Source: Conexibacter sp. CPCC 205762 (GTDB lineage Bacteria; Actinomycetota; Thermoleophilia; Solirubrobacterales; Solirubrobacteraceae). Taken from it: a DNA stretch of 64,000 bases. Under the pieces are notes generated by a model. The model was not told where the DNA came from, made no database searches, and saw only the letters and a program-made list of their open reading frames with translations. The position numbers and the translations under genes were made by a program. Below are positions 53,573 through 63,100 of the stretch, in pieces. The DNA lies in NCBI RefSeq assembly GCF_030646155.1, contig NZ_JAUTDN010000024.1, forward strand, positions 19,830-83,829, given 5' to 3'. Within the stretch, counting starts at the first letter, position 1, and each line of letters opens with the position of its first letter.

Positions 53573-55073
53573 CGCTCCGCGGCTCGACCGCCTCGAAGCG
53601 CTCGCGTGAGAAGAACTGCGGGTGGCCGCCGAGCCGCCAAACGACCAGCAGCGCGAAGCCGAGCAGCAGGAAGCCGATCCCGATCACCGTCGCCAGCCCG
53701 ATCCCGAAGATCGCCGAGCCGGTGGCGGACGTCTCCGGGTCGGCGTAGTCGATCGTCGCCTTCACCCACAGGTAGCCGAGCACGACCGCGCCGATCGCCG
53801 GCCCGACGCCCATGAAGAGGAGGTTGCGGACCGAGCGCCGCAGCTCGCGGCGGTAGTGGATCACGCACGCGACGCCGGTCAGCGCGTAGTAGAAGGCGAT
53901 CATCAGCGCCAGCGCGGTCAGCGTGTCGAAGAGGAAGTTCTCCGAGAAGGCGCTGACGCCGACGTACCAGAGCGCCGCCACGACGCCGATCGCGATCGTC
54001 GAGACGTGCGGCGTCTGGAAGCGCGGGTGGACGCGGCCGAACGCCGCCGGGAGCGCGTCGGAGCGCGCCATCGACAGCGTCGTGCGCGATGCCGGCAGGA
54101 TCGTCGTCTGCGTCGAGGCGAGCGCCGAGGCGAGGATCGCCAGCACGACCAGCTTGTCGAGCGGCGAGCCGAGCACGTCGCCGGCGAGCGTCGAGAAGAT
54201 CGCCTCGTCGTCGGCGAATCTGGTCAGCAGCTGCGGCCCGGCGTAGGCGACGCAGGCGACCGTCGTGACGAGGTAGGTGACGAGCAGGATCACGGTGCTG
54301 AGGACCCCCGCGCGGCCGGAGGAGCCGCTGTCGCTGCCGCGCGTCTCCTCGGTCAGGTTGACGGCGGACTCCCAGCCCCAGTAGATGAAGACGCCGGTCA
54401 GCATCCCCATCGTCAGGACACTGAAGGAGTCGACCGCGAACGGCGACAGCCACGACACCTGCGGATGGACCGAGGCCGGCGGCGCACCGCCCGCCCAGAC
54501 CTTCACCAGCGCGACGCCGGCGAACAGCAGCAGGCCCAGCACCTGGCCGAAGATCAGCACCCGCTGCAGCCGCGCGCCGGCCTCGGCGCCGACCACGCAG
54601 ACCCACGTCATCACGCCGATCAGCACCGTCGCGACCGCGATCACCGTCCACTTCGAGTCGGCCGCCGCGTCCCAGCCGACGAGCAGGAAGCCGTAGCGGG
54701 CGGCGACGTCGGCGAGCGAGCCGACGACCAGCACGCCGGTCATCGTGATCGCCCACCCGCCCATCCAGCCGGTCCACGGCCCGAGCGTCCGCGTCACCCA
54801 CGAGAAGGTCGTGCCGCAGTCGGGGTCGGCGCGGTCCATCCAGTAGAAGGCGGCCGCGATGAAGAACATCGGCACGAACGAGGCGAGCAGGATCGCCGGC
54901 GCCTGCACGCCGGCGTCGAGCACGATCAGCCCGATCACCGCCGCCAGCGAATAGGCCGGCGCCGTCGAGGCCAGCCCGATCACGAGCGCGTCGACGAAGC
55001 CGATCGCGTCCGCCTTGAGTCCCTTCGACGCGCGTTCGCGCTTCTCGCTCGTCGCCTGCCCGGTCGCTGCCAT
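53556..55073 (-). CDS. APC-superfamily amino-acid permease
   Basis: 505 residues with about 12 membrane helices. [20 protein letters not shown], the helix-1 hallmark ([10 protein letters not shown]), and the later [20 protein letters not shown] and [17 protein letters not shown] match the APC family of proton- or exchange-coupled amino-acid transporters. The substrate is unknown. I chose ATG 55073 because TAGGTT lies eight bases upstream (55082-55087, minus strand), again the leaderless layout; a longer frame adds a Pro/Arg-rich lead that is not transporter-like. Confidence 0.9.
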   Translation of the reverse strand: MAATGQATSEKRERASKGLKADAIGFVDALVIGLASTAPAYSLAAVIGLIVLDAGVQAPAILLASFVPMFFIAAAFYWMDRADPDCGTTFSWVTRTLGPWTGWMGGWAITMTGVLVVGSLADVAARYGFLLVGWDAAADSKWTVIAVATVLIGVMTWVCVVGAEAGARLQRVLIFGQVLGLLLFAGVALVKVWAGGAPPASVHPQVSWLSPFAVDSFSVLTMGMLTGVFIYWGWESAVNLTEETRGSDSGSSGRAGVLSTVILLVTYLVTTVACVAYAGPQLLTRFADDEAIFSTLAGDVLGSPLDKLVVLAILASALASTQTTILPASRTTLSMARSDALPAAFGRVHPRFQTPHVSTIAIGVVAALWYVGVSAFSENFLFDTLTALALMIAFYYALTGVACVIHYRRELRRSVRNLLFMGVGPAIGAVVLGYLWVKATIDYADPETSATGSAIFGIGLATVIGIGFLLLGFALLVVWRLGGHPQFFSRERFEAVEPRSVSESG

Positions 55074-55177
55074 CGGCGGCGAACCTACCCGCAACGGCCG
55101 TCTCGCAGCCGGGCGCGCCGGCGTGGCAGACTCCTGTTCCCCCGGCACTGATCCCACCGACTGCAGCGAGGAGAACC

Positions 55178-56476
55178 ATGAGCGAGCAGCAGCCCTACGT
55201 GCGTCCTGAGACGGTCGCGCTCCACACGGGCCAGCAGCCGGATCCGACGACGAACGCGCGGGCAGTGCCGATCTACCAGACGACCTCGTTCGTCTTCGAC
55301 GACGCGCAGCACGCCCAGGACCTGTTCGCGCTGGCCGTGCCGGGCAACATCTACACCCGCATCATGAACCCGACGTGGTCGGTGCTGGAGGAGCGCGTCG
55401 CCGCGCTGGAGGGCGGCGTCGCGGCGCTCGCGCTCGCCTCGGGCCAGGCCGCCGTCACCTACTCGGTGCTCAACATCGCGCGCGCGGGCGACAACATCGT
55501 CGCCCACTCGACGCTCTACGGCGGCACCTACAACCTGTTCGCGCACACGCTGCCGCAGTACGGCATCGAGGTCCGCTTCGTCGATCCCGACGACGTCGGC
55601 GCGCTCGCCGACAAGGTCGACGACAAGACCCGCCTCGTCTTCACCGAGACGGTCGGCAACCCGCGCCTCAACGTCGTCGACATCAGAGCGTGGGCCGACG
55701 CCGCGCACTCGCACGGGCTGCCGCTCGTGGTCGACAACACCGTCCCGACGCCGGTGCTGGCGCGCGTCTTCGAGCAGGGCGCCGACGTCGCCGTCCACTC
55801 GGCGACGAAGTTCATCGGCGGCCACGGCACGACGATCGGCGGCGTGATCGTCGACTCGGGCAGATTCGACTGGGTCGCCAACGGCGAGCGCTTCCCGGGG
55901 CTGACGCAGCCCGACCCGTCCTACCACGGCGTCGTCTGGTCCGACGCGCTCGGCCCGGCCGCCTACATCGGCCGCGTCCGCACCGTGCTGCTGCGCAACA
56001 CCGGCGCGGCGCTGTCGCCGTTCAACGCCTTCCTGCTGCTGCAGGGGCTGGAGACGCTGCCGCTGCGGATCGAGCGCCACAGCGAGAACGCGCTCGCCGT
56101 CGCCAAGCACCTGGAGTCGCACGACGCGGTCCGCTGGGTCAACTACCCGGGCCTGGAGAGCAGCCCGTACTACGCGAACGCGCAGAAGACGCTCACGGGC
56201 GGACAGGGCGCGCTCGTCACGTTCGGGATCGAGGGCGGCCGCGACGCCGGCCGCGACTTCATCGGCGCGCTGAGACTGTTCTCGCACCTCGCCAACATCG
56301 GCGACGCGAAGTCGCTCGCGATCCACCCGGCGACGACGACCCACTCGCAGCTCGACGACGGCGAGCTCGACTCGGCCGGCGTCTCGCAGGACCTCGTCCG
56401 CCTGTCGGTCGGCATCGAGCACGTCGACGACATCGTCGCCGACCTCGACCAGGCGCTCGCGGCGGCGCGTGCCTGA
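55178..56476 (+). CDS. metY: O-acetylhomoserine sulfhydrylase (aminocarboxypropyltransferase)
   Basis: 432 residues of the Cys/Met-metabolism PLP family. [20 protein letters not shown] at the N-terminus, [33 protein letters not shown] and the PLP lysine in [17 protein letters not shown] are all present; the length matches MetY rather than the shorter MetB/MetC. It forms homocysteine from O-acetylhomoserine and sulfide. GAGGAG precedes ATG 55178. Its 3' end overlaps metX by 8 bp, giving the order sulfhydrylase, acetyltransferase, MetW. No SAM-type riboswitch was recognised in the short leader. Confidence 0.94.
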   Translation: MSEQQPYVRPETVALHTGQQPDPTTNARAVPIYQTTSFVFDDAQHAQDLFALAVPGNIYTRIMNPTWSVLEERVAALEGGVAALALASGQAAVTYSVLNIARAGDNIVAHSTLYGGTYNLFAHTLPQYGIEVRFVDPDDVGALADKVDDKTRLVFTETVGNPRLNVVDIRAWADAAHSHGLPLVVDNTVPTPVLARVFEQGADVAVHSATKFIGGHGTTIGGVIVDSGRFDWVANGERFPGLTQPDPSYHGVVWSDALGPAAYIGRVRTVLLRNTGAALSPFNAFLLLQGLETLPLRIERHSENALAVAKHLESHDAVRWVNYPGLESSPYYANAQKTLTGGQGALVTFGIEGGRDAGRDFIGALRLFSHLANIGDAKSLAIHPATTTHSQLDDGELDSAGVSQDLVRLSVGIEHVDDIVADLDQALAAARA

Positions 56477-57614
56477 CGGGATCGGCAAGGTCGAGACCCA
56501 GCGGGCGGTCGTCTTCAGCGACGACCGTCCGCTGGTGCTCGAGTCGGGCGCGCGGCTGACGCACGTCGAGGTCGCCTATGAGACCTACGGCGAGCTGAAC
56601 GCGGAGCGCTCGAACGCGATCTTCATCTGCCACGCGCTGTCGGGCGACGCGCACGCCGCCGGCTTCCACGACGGCGACCGCCGCCCCGGCTGGTGGGACA
56701 ACATCGTCGGCCCCGGCCGGCCGCTGGACACCGACCGCTTCTTCGTCGTCTGCGCGAACGTGCTCGGCGGCTGCAGAGGGACGACCGGGCCGGGCTCGCT
56801 CGACCCCGCGACCGGCAGACCGTACGGGCTGCGCTTCCCGCTGCTGGCGGTGCGCGACCTCGTCGCGACCCACCGCGCGCTGCTGGCGTCGCTCGGGATC
56901 GAGCGGCTGCTGGCGGCGATCGGCGGCTCGCTCGGCGGGATGCAGGCGCTGCAATGGTCGCTCGACCACCCGGGCGAGGTCGGCGGCGCGCTGGTCGTCG
57001 CCTCCTCGGCGCGGCTGTCGGCGCAGAACATCGCCTTCAGCGCGGTCGCGCGCGAGGCGATCATGCGCGACCCCGACTTCGCCGGCGGCGACTACTACGC
57101 GGCGGGTCCCACCGGCCGCCCCGACCGCGGGCTGGCGCTGGCGCGCATGATCGGCCACATCACGTACCTGTCGGAGGAGTCGATGCGGCAGAAGTTCGGC
57201 CGCCGCATCCAGGACGCGGTCGAGCCGCGCTACGGCTTCGACGTCGACTTCGAGGTCGAGTCGTACCTCGCCCACCAGGGGCAGTCGTTCGTCGAGCGGT
57301 TCGACGCGAACACCTACCTCTACATGACGCGCGTGATGGACTACTTCGACCCGTTCGCGGACGCGGCCTACCTCGGGCGGCAGGTGGCGGCGGGCGACAC
57401 CAGCTACCTCGTGCTGTCGTTCGACTCCGACTGGCGCTTCTCGACCGAGCACGCGCGCGAGATCGCCGACGGGCTGCGCGGGGCCGGCGCGCCGGTCACC
57501 TTCCGCGAGCTGAGCGCGCCGCACGGCCACGACTCGTTCCTCTTCCCGGTGCCGGAGTACCACCGCACGGTCGCCGGCTTCCTCGACCGCCTGGAGGCCG
57601 CCCGTGCGCGCTGA
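56469..57614 (+). CDS. metX: homoserine O-acetyltransferase
   Basis: A 381-residue alpha/beta-hydrolase-fold enzyme that acetylates homoserine for MetY. The nucleophile elbow is [14 protein letters not shown] (Ser), the catalytic Asp is in [13 protein letters not shown], and the His is in [27 protein letters not shown] and [16 protein letters not shown] are MetX hallmarks, the latter forming the substrate pocket. It starts with GTG within the end of metY and overlaps metW by 11 bp. Confidence 0.95.
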   Translation: MPDGIGKVETQRAVVFSDDRPLVLESGARLTHVEVAYETYGELNAERSNAIFICHALSGDAHAAGFHDGDRRPGWWDNIVGPGRPLDTDRFFVVCANVLGGCRGTTGPGSLDPATGRPYGLRFPLLAVRDLVATHRALLASLGIERLLAAIGGSLGGMQALQWSLDHPGEVGGALVVASSARLSAQNIAFSAVAREAIMRDPDFAGGDYYAAGPTGRPDRGLALARMIGHITYLSEESMRQKFGRRIQDAVEPRYGFDVDFEVESYLAHQGQSFVERFDANTYLYMTRVMDYFDPFADAAYLGRQVAAGDTSYLVLSFDSDWRFSTEHAREIADGLRGAGAPVTFRELSAPHGHDSFLFPVPEYHRTVAGFLDRLEAARAR

Positions 57615-58197
57615 CCTCGACGTCGTCGCGGCGCTGGTCGGGCGCGACGTGAGAGTGGTCGACCTCGGCTGCGGCGACGGCGCGCTGCTGAAGCAGCTGA
57701 TCGCGCGGCAGGGCTGCGAGGGGCTCGGCGTCGAGCGCGACGACGAGCGCTTCCACGCCTGCGTCGCGCGCGGCGTGCCGGTCACCCACGGCGACCTCGA
57801 GCTGGAGCTGCCGCGGCTGGAGACGGGCGCCTTCGACTGCGCGGTCCTGTCGCTGACGCTGCAGGCGACGCGCAGACCGGTCGAGGTGCTGCGGCAGATG
57901 CGCCGCGTCGCGCCCCGCCGCGTCGTCTCGCTGCCGAACTTCGCCCACTGGCGGATCCGGCTCGACCTCGCCCGCACAGGGCGGATGCCGGTCAGCGCGG
58001 CGCTGCCGTACCAGTGGCACGAGACGCCCAACATCCACCTCTGCACGCTGCGAGACTTCGAGGCGACGGTCGCGGAGACGGGGATGCGGATCGCGCGGCG
58101 GGTGCTGCTCGACGCCGGCGGCAGGCCCGCGGCGCGGGCGACGCGGCTGGCCGCAAATGCGCTCGCGGTCCGCGCGGTCTACGTGCTGGAAAGCTGA
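57604..58197 (+). CDS. metW: methionine biosynthesis protein MetW
   Basis: A 197-residue methyltransferase-fold protein with SAM motif RVVDLGCGDGALLKQLIARQ and the MetW-typical GLGVERDDERFHACVARGVP, LSLTLQATRRPVEVLRQMRR and LPYQWHETPNIHLCTLRDFE. MetW partners MetX in many bacteria and is needed for full acetyltransferase activity. The coupled metX-metW arrangement here supports that role. It is the last gene of the operon; an AT-rich stretch follows. Confidence 0.93.
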   Translation: MRADLDVVAALVGRDVRVVDLGCGDGALLKQLIARQGCEGLGVERDDERFHACVARGVPVTHGDLELELPRLETGAFDCAVLSLTLQATRRPVEVLRQMRRVAPRRVVSLPNFAHWRIRLDLARTGRMPVSAALPYQWHETPNIHLCTLRDFEATVAETGMRIARRVLLDAGGRPAARATRLAANALAVRAVYVLES

Positions 58198-58290
58198 AAA
58201 TCTAGTTAAAACTGGTCAAAGCTTCACATTCGGATTACAGTTGCGGGTCTTGGAGGTGCCGGCCGAAACCTGGTTGCCGGCAGTATCGAC

Positions 58291-59073
58291 ATGGCCCAGA
58301 CTGCTCCCGACCTGGCGGTGCCCCGCCAGGACGTATCCCTGCGCGATTGGCTGCCGGCGACGCTCGCCGCCGTCGCGATCGCCGTGCTCTTCGGCGCGCT
58401 CACGCTCGGCCGCGGCTTCGTCGACGTCTTCGTCGAGGAGGACGGCCCGGTCGAGTGGATCGGCGCGGTCGGCCTGTTCGCCGGCGCGGGGCTGTTCTTC
58501 ACCGCCTTCCTGATCGCGCGCCGGCGCGGCGGCGAGACCGTCGGGCTGTCGCGGCTCGGCGTCTGGGTCCTGCTGCTGCTCGCGCTCGCGCTGTTCGTCG
58601 CCGGCGGCGAGGAGATCAGCTGGGGCCAGCGGCTGTTCGGCTGGGGCACGCCCGCGTCGATCGCGTCCGTCAACGCGCAGGACGAGACGACGCTCCACAA
58701 CCTGACCGAGTTCCAGTCCGGGATACTCGACGGCGACCGCCTCTTCAAGCTCGCCTGGCTGACGCTGTTCGTGCTCATCCCGCTCGTCGCCGCCGGCTGG
58801 CCGCGGGCGCGCGCCTGGCTCTCGCGGCTGGTGCCGATCGTGCCGCTGCGACTGGCGGCGCTGTTCGTGCTGACGTGGGTCCTGGCGACGGTCGCGACCC
58901 ACGCGCTCGTCGGCCACTACAGCTCGATCTACCCGCTCTCGCACGCCGTCTCGGAGGTTGAGGAGGCGATCGTCGAGACGCTCGCCGGCGTCGGCGCGCT
59001 GGTGACGTTCGTGCGCGTGCGACGCGGCGCGGCGAACCCGCCGAGCGCCGCGGCGCGCGAGCCTGCGGAATAG
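58291..59073 (+). CDS. hypothetical membrane protein with EEISWGQR motif
   Basis: 260 residues with about six membrane helices (LPATLAAVAIAVLFGALTLG; LGVWVLLLLALALFVAGGEE; LAWLTLFVLIPLVAAGWPRA; LAALFVLTWVLATVATHALV). The conserved-looking GGEEISWGQRLFGWGTP lies at a membrane boundary and is followed by TLHNLTEFQ, a pairing seen in uncharacterised bacterial membrane proteins. The acidic residues within the membrane edge suggest an enzyme or metal site, but nothing is established. The start is ATG 58291; an unusually AT-rich promoter region (58198-58235) precedes it. Confidence 0.8.
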   Translation: MAQTAPDLAVPRQDVSLRDWLPATLAAVAIAVLFGALTLGRGFVDVFVEEDGPVEWIGAVGLFAGAGLFFTAFLIARRRGGETVGLSRLGVWVLLLLALALFVAGGEEISWGQRLFGWGTPASIASVNAQDETTLHNLTEFQSGILDGDRLFKLAWLTLFVLIPLVAAGWPRARAWLSRLVPIVPLRLAALFVLTWVLATVATHALVGHYSSIYPLSHAVSEVEEAIVETLAGVGALVTFVRVRRGAANPPSAAAREPAE

Positions 59074-59121
59074 CGCGCGCTGGCGGCGTGCGGCGCGGCG
59101 GCGGCGTGCGGCGCGGCGGCG

Positions 59122-60210
59122 CTAGCGCGCGGCGCGGCCGACGGCGTCCTGGACCGTCGCCAGGCCGGCGGCGCGGGCGCGCTTGGCGAGGCCGCGGTTG
59201 AGCTGCGAGGCCCACAGCGGGCCGCCGTAGATGAAGCCGGTGTAGCCCTGCACGAGCGTCGCGCCGGCCTCGATCCGCGCCCACACGTCGTCGGCGCTCT
59301 CGACGCCGCCGACGGAGATCAGCGTCAGCCGGCCGCCGGCGCGGGCGTGCAGGCGGCGCAGGACCTCCAGCGAGCGCTGCTTGAGCGGCGCGCCGGAGAG
59401 TCCGCCGAAGCCGATCCGATCGACCTCGTCGCGCGAGGTCTTCAGCCCGTCGCGGCCGATCGTCGTGTTGGTCGCGATCAGGCCGTCGAGGCCCTGCGCG
59501 AGCGCGAGGTCGGCGATCGAGTCGATGTCCTCGTCGGCGAGGTCGGGCGCGATCTTGACCAGCAGCGGCAGCCTGATCGCATGCTGCGCCAGCTCGTCCT
59601 TGACGGCGGCGATCAGCGCGCCGAGCCGCTCGGTCGACTGCAGGTCGCGCAGGCCGGGGGTGTTCGGCGAGCTGACGTTGAGCACGAGGAAGTCGGCCAG
59701 CGGCGCCAGCAGCCTGACGGAGGCGCGGTAGTCGGCCTCGACCTGGTCGTCGGCGACGACTCTCGTCTTGCCGACGTTGATGCCGACGATCTCGTGCGGC
59801 CGGCGCGCCGCCAGCCGCGGCACGACCGCGGCCGCGCCCGGGTTGGGGAAGCCCATCCGGTTGACCATCGCCGCGTCCTGCACGAGCCGGAAGATGCGCG
59901 GGCGCGGGTTGCCCGGCTGGCCCTGGGCGGTGACGGTGCCGACCTCGACGAAGCCGAAGCCGAGCGCGGCGAGCCCGCCGAAGGTGGTGCCGTCCTTGTC
60001 GAAGCCGGCGGCGACGCCGAGCGGGCTCGGCAGGTCGAGGCCGAGCGCGCGCGTGCGCAGCCGTGGATCGCGCGGAGCGAGCAGGCGGGCGACGAGGACG
60101 CGCAGCCACGGCAGCGTGTCGATCAGCCGCAGCGCGCGCCCGCCGAGATGGTGGGCGCGCTCCGCGTCGAGGCGGCTCAGCAGCCGCGTGAAGAGGAGGC
60201 GGTAGAGCAC
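59122..60210 (-). CDS. pyrD: dihydroorotate dehydrogenase (quinone), class 2
   Basis: 362 residues. An N-terminal membrane-association helix region ([20 protein letters not shown]) precedes the FMN barrel: [46 protein letters not shown] with the class 2 catalytic serine, LLVKIAPDL and [20 protein letters not shown]. It oxidises dihydroorotate to orotate in pyrimidine synthesis and passes electrons to the quinone pool. The start is GTG 60210; TAGCCT lies ten bases upstream. A longer in-frame N-terminus is Arg/Ser-rich and improbable. Confidence 0.95.
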   Translation of the reverse strand: MLYRLLFTRLLSRLDAERAHHLGGRALRLIDTLPWLRVLVARLLAPRDPRLRTRALGLDLPSPLGVAAGFDKDGTTFGGLAALGFGFVEVGTVTAQGQPGNPRPRIFRLVQDAAMVNRMGFPNPGAAAVVPRLAARRPHEIVGINVGKTRVVADDQVEADYRASVRLLAPLADFLVLNVSSPNTPGLRDLQSTERLGALIAAVKDELAQHAIRLPLLVKIAPDLADEDIDSIADLALAQGLDGLIATNTTIGRDGLKTSRDEVDRIGFGGLSGAPLKQRSLEVLRRLHARAGGRLTLISVGGVESADDVWARIEAGATLVQGYTGFIYGGPLWASQLNRGLAKRARAAGLATVQDAVGRAAR

Positions 60211-60247
60211 TGGCCGCGCCAGGCTACCGCCTCCCCGGGGTCCTTCG

Positions 60248-61159
60248 TCAGCCGACCGAGCCCTTGATCGGGTCGATGCCGAACTTGATCGTCGAGCTGT
60301 AGCCACGCGAGAAGGTCGCGTTGTTGGCGTCGACGATCCACGGGCTCGGGACGTTCTCGGCGTCGAGGAAGGCGACGAACTGCTTCTGCGCCGCCGCGCA
60401 GCTCATCGTCGAGCCGACCGGCAGGACGATGTCGTAGCTGCCCTTCGGCACGTAGAGGCTGCCGACGTGGTCGTTGTGGAGGACTCTGAAGGTCGTGCAC
60501 GTGACGGCCGTGCGACCGCCGCCGCCGGTGTTCGAGCCGCCGACCTTCGTCGTCGTGAAGGCGAAGCCGCCCATGTTGTCCTGGAAGCTGGCGGTGAGGC
60601 CGTTGATGCTCAGCGACCAGGGCGCGTTGACGCCGCTGGGCTGGTCGAGGAAGAGTGCGAACTGGCTCGACGCCTGCGCGCAGGTGAGGCCGCGCTGGAC
60701 CTTCAGCTGGTACTGGCCCCGCGGGAACGGCACCGAGCCGATGCGGTCGTTGTGGAGGACGCTGAAGGTGCCGGGGCAGGTGACCTGGTTGCCGGGCGTC
60801 GGCGGCGCCGGCGGGGTCTTGCCGGCGAGCTTGACGGAGAAGCTGGAGCTGCCGTTCGTGAAGCTCTTCGCCTTCGCGTTGCCGCGCCACGGGTAGGTCA
60901 GGTCGCCGTCGTAGTCCTGCAGGAAGTCGGCGAACAGGACCGATGCCTGGGCGCAGGTGAGGTTGCTGACCGTCACGTAGTACGCGCCCGCCGGCAGCGA
61001 CATCGCGCCGATCTTGTCGTTGTGGAGGACCTGGAAGGTCGCCGGGCATCTGGTGGCGGCGGTCTCGGCGACCGGTGCAGCGGTCACGGTCGCGGCCGTG
61101 GCGGCCAACACGGCGATCAGCGCGGCCAGCAGGCCGACGCGGGTGAGTCCCTTCAACAC
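60248..61159 (-). CDS. secreted protein with three tandem ~85-residue repeats
   Basis: 303 residues. A signal peptide (VGLLAALIAVLAATAATVTA) is followed by three homologous modules (~38-117, ~128-208, ~216-300). Each has the pattern C-x-TF-x-VLHND-x-(I/V)G, P-x-G-x-Y, a CAQAS or CAAAQ segment, FxxFLD, a central Trp and a final F-rich strand. Each module carries two cysteines, suggesting one disulfide per unit. Linkers are Pro/Gly-rich. No known family is recognised. GTG 61159 is preceded by GGAGGAATTC. Probably an extracellular or wall protein built by duplication of one binding module. Confidence 0.85.
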   Translation of the reverse strand: MLKGLTRVGLLAALIAVLAATAATVTAAPVAETAATRCPATFQVLHNDKIGAMSLPAGAYYVTVSNLTCAQASVLFADFLQDYDGDLTYPWRGNAKAKSFTNGSSSFSVKLAGKTPPAPPTPGNQVTCPGTFSVLHNDRIGSVPFPRGQYQLKVQRGLTCAQASSQFALFLDQPSGVNAPWSLSINGLTASFQDNMGGFAFTTTKVGGSNTGGGGRTAVTCTTFRVLHNDHVGSLYVPKGSYDIVLPVGSTMSCAAAQKQFVAFLDAENVPSPWIVDANNATFSRGYSSTIKFGIDPIKGSVG

Positions 61160-61342
61160 GGCGAATTCCTCCGGAGGAGCGATGGTTGGGCGGCGCGCCG
61201 GTCTCGGCCCGCCTCTCCAAGCGGATCGGCAGGCCCCCGCCGCACTTGAGTCGACGTGTTCGCCGTGCCGCTCCGGGTTCCTGTGCCGGCGCTGTCAGCG
61301 GACACGGTCATGGCACTTGCGCGAGGCGCCTAGACTCGTCAC

Positions 61343-61645
61343 ATGGGGTTGCAGCGCAGCAGCGACGGCTCGGACCCGCTCCGGTCCGAGCGGATCGCCC
61401 ACGTCGCCGGGGACGAGGAGCGGCGGGTCACGCCTTCGCGCGTCGCCGAGGGCACGCTCGCCTGCCCGGACTGCGACGCGCCGGTCGCGCTGACCGCCGG
61501 GCCGATCTCGCCGGCCGACAGACTCAACTGCCCCTTCTGCGGTCGCGACGGCAGCGCCCGCGAGTTCCTCTCGCTCGCCCGCCCGACCCGTCCGCAGCGG
61601 GTCGTCGTGAAGATCTCGCTCAGGTCGCGCGCGTCGCGGGCCTGA
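61343..61645 (+). CDS. small zinc-ribbon protein
   Basis: 100 residues with two cysteine pairs, LACPDCDAPV and LNCPFCGRDG, forming a single zinc ribbon, and a basic C-terminus. TAGACT (61331-61336) lies six bases before ATG 61343, a clear leaderless promoter. The function is unknown. Its last 26 bp overlap the convergent vapC gene. Confidence 0.75.
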   Translation: MGLQRSSDGSDPLRSERIAHVAGDEERRVTPSRVAEGTLACPDCDAPVALTAGPISPADRLNCPFCGRDGSAREFLSLARPTRPQRVVVKISLRSRASRA

Positions 61646-62120
61646 TGGCGAGCGGCGACCAGTTCGGCAGCAGCGCGGCGATCGCGTCGCGCAGCGCCTC
61701 GAAGTCGCGCACGTTGTCGGTCACGACGGTGGCGCCATGGCGCCAGGCGCAGGCGGCGATCTGGATGTCGAGCACCCAGCCGGCGCGCTGGTCTGGCCGG
61801 CTTCCCTCGCGGCGGCGGCCGGTCGCTGGCGGCAGTGGGTGCAGCGCCCGCAGGTGGCCGGCGAGCGCGGCCGCCTGGCGATCGAGCGGCAGCACCTCCA
61901 CCAGGCCGCTCGTCGTGAGGCTGCCGAACCAGCCCAACGCTCTCTGCCAGCGGACCTCGCCTCGCGCCGCGCGCGCCGCGAGGCCGCGCGTGACCTCCAT
62001 GATCGTCGGCGCGGTCACGGCGACGTGGTCGTCGGCGCGCGCGTGCTCCCACAGCTCCCGTTCGAGCGGGCTGCCGGGCCGGACCTGCGACAGCAGCGTC
62101 GTGTCCCAGGCGACGCTCAC
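61620..62120 (-). CDS. PIN-domain toxin, VapC-like
   Basis: 166 residues. PIN acidic residues are in place: VAWDTTLLSQ (first Asp), PTIMEVTRGLA (Glu), GWVLDIQIAACAWRHGATVV (Asp) and TDNVRDFEAL. PIN proteins are Mg-dependent ribonucleases, usually cleaving tRNA or rRNA. Its GTG overlaps the antitoxin stop (GTGA), the standard vapBC coupling with antitoxin first. Confidence 0.9.
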   Translation of the reverse strand: MSVAWDTTLLSQVRPGSPLERELWEHARADDHVAVTAPTIMEVTRGLAARAARGEVRWQRALGWFGSLTTSGLVEVLPLDRQAAALAGHLRALHPLPPATGRRREGSRPDQRAGWVLDIQIAACAWRHGATVVTDNVRDFEALRDAIAALLPNWSPLAIRPATRAT

Positions 62121-62428
62121 GCGACGTCGTCTTCGCGACGTCCGCTGAGCATCGCCTCGCGCAGCTCCGCGGGCGACGGGAAGTCGGAGAGATCGCGCAC
62201 GCTGGTGTCGAGCAGGTCGATCGCGGTCCCGCGTTCGGCGGCGAGCGCGTCGAACCGCCGCCGTCGCTCGCGCAGGGCCACGCCCTCGCCGGCGAGATGG
62301 ATCAGCGCGTCGTTGGTCGTCGTGCCCAGCTCATGCGCGAGCAGCTCTGCCTGCGTGTAGACCTCGGGCGGCACGGTCAAGGTCGTGCGGCGGCCGGCTC
62401 GGTGGGGTGCTCGGCGCCGCTGGGTCAC
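62117..62428 (-). CDS. VapB-like antitoxin
   Basis: 103 residues. After a basic N-terminus comes TLTVPPEVYTQAELLAHELG, then TTTNDALIHLAGEGVALRER, an RHH-like DNA-binding domain. The C-terminal tail (SVRDLSDFPSPAELREAMLS) would wrap the toxin. I chose GTG 62428 because TATGAT (62435-62440, minus strand) lies six bases upstream; an in-frame ATG six codons earlier lies in the -10 itself. The operon is expected to be autoregulated. Confidence 0.85.
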   Translation of the reverse strand: MTQRRRAPHRAGRRTTLTVPPEVYTQAELLAHELGTTTNDALIHLAGEGVALRERRRRFDALAAERGTAIDLLDTSVRDLSDFPSPAELREAMLSGRREDDVA

Positions 62429-62495
62429 GCGCGCATCATAGCGCATCAAACGAGGTGCGCTGTGACGCTTGCGCGGGTACGGACGTAGTGCAGGC

Positions 62496-63044
62496 ATGAC
62501 CCGCGTCCGTCTGAACATCACACCCGCAGCGGCCGTCCGCGCCGCGCTCGCCGCGCTGCTGCTCGCGCTCGTCACCTCCGCCCCGGCGGCCGCGCCGGCC
62601 GGCGCGATCCCGACGCCGCCGTCGCCGCCGGCCGCCGACCCCGACCGGCAGCAGGTCGATCCCGGCATCGCCGACGGCGACGCGCAGCGCCGGCTCGACG
62701 CCGCGCGCGAGCGCTGGGCCGCCGCCGGCATCGACGCGTACACGATGCGCGTGCGGATCGGCTGCTTCTGCGATCGCGCCACGACGACGCCGCGGACGCT
62801 GACGGTGCGCGACGGCCGGCCCGCGCGCACGCACGGCAGACGGACGCCCGCTGCCCTGCGCCCCTACGCGAGCGTCCCGCGCATCTACGCGCGCGTGCAG
62901 CAGGCGATCGACGACAGAGTCGCGCTGCTGACCGTCAGATACGACCGCCGCGGGCTCGTCACCAGCCTCTACGTCGACACCAGCTTCATGATCGCCGACG
63001 AGGAGCACGGGATCACCGTCGACCGCTTCCGGCGCCTGCGCTGA
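62496..63044 (+). CDS. secreted DUF6174-like protein
   Basis: 182 residues. A signal peptide (AAAVRAALAALLLALVTSAP then AAAPAGA) is followed by a Pro-rich stretch and a domain with ARERWAAAGIDAYTMRVRIG, CFCDRATTTPRTLTVRDG and VRYDRRGLVTSLYVDTSFMI, the W...Y.M/Y..CxC pattern of DUF6174 proteins. Its two cysteines (GCFC) probably form a disulfide or metal site outside the cell. The function is unknown. Confidence 0.75.
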   Translation: MTRVRLNITPAAAVRAALAALLLALVTSAPAAAPAGAIPTPPSPPAADPDRQQVDPGIADGDAQRRLDAARERWAAAGIDAYTMRVRIGCFCDRATTTPRTLTVRDGRPARTHGRRTPAALRPYASVPRIYARVQQAIDDRVALLTVRYDRRGLVTSLYVDTSFMIADEEHGITVDRFRRLR

Positions 63045-63100
63045 GCCGATCGCGCGCCGGCCTTCGGCCTCCCGTCCTCGGCGGCTAGCATCCGCGCGCG

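Noticed and set aside
55080..55177. SAM riboswitch before metY
   Set aside because: The ~100-bp leader lacks the paired helices and conserved core of SAM-I, SAM-II or SAM-IV; only a Shine-Dalgarno is evident.
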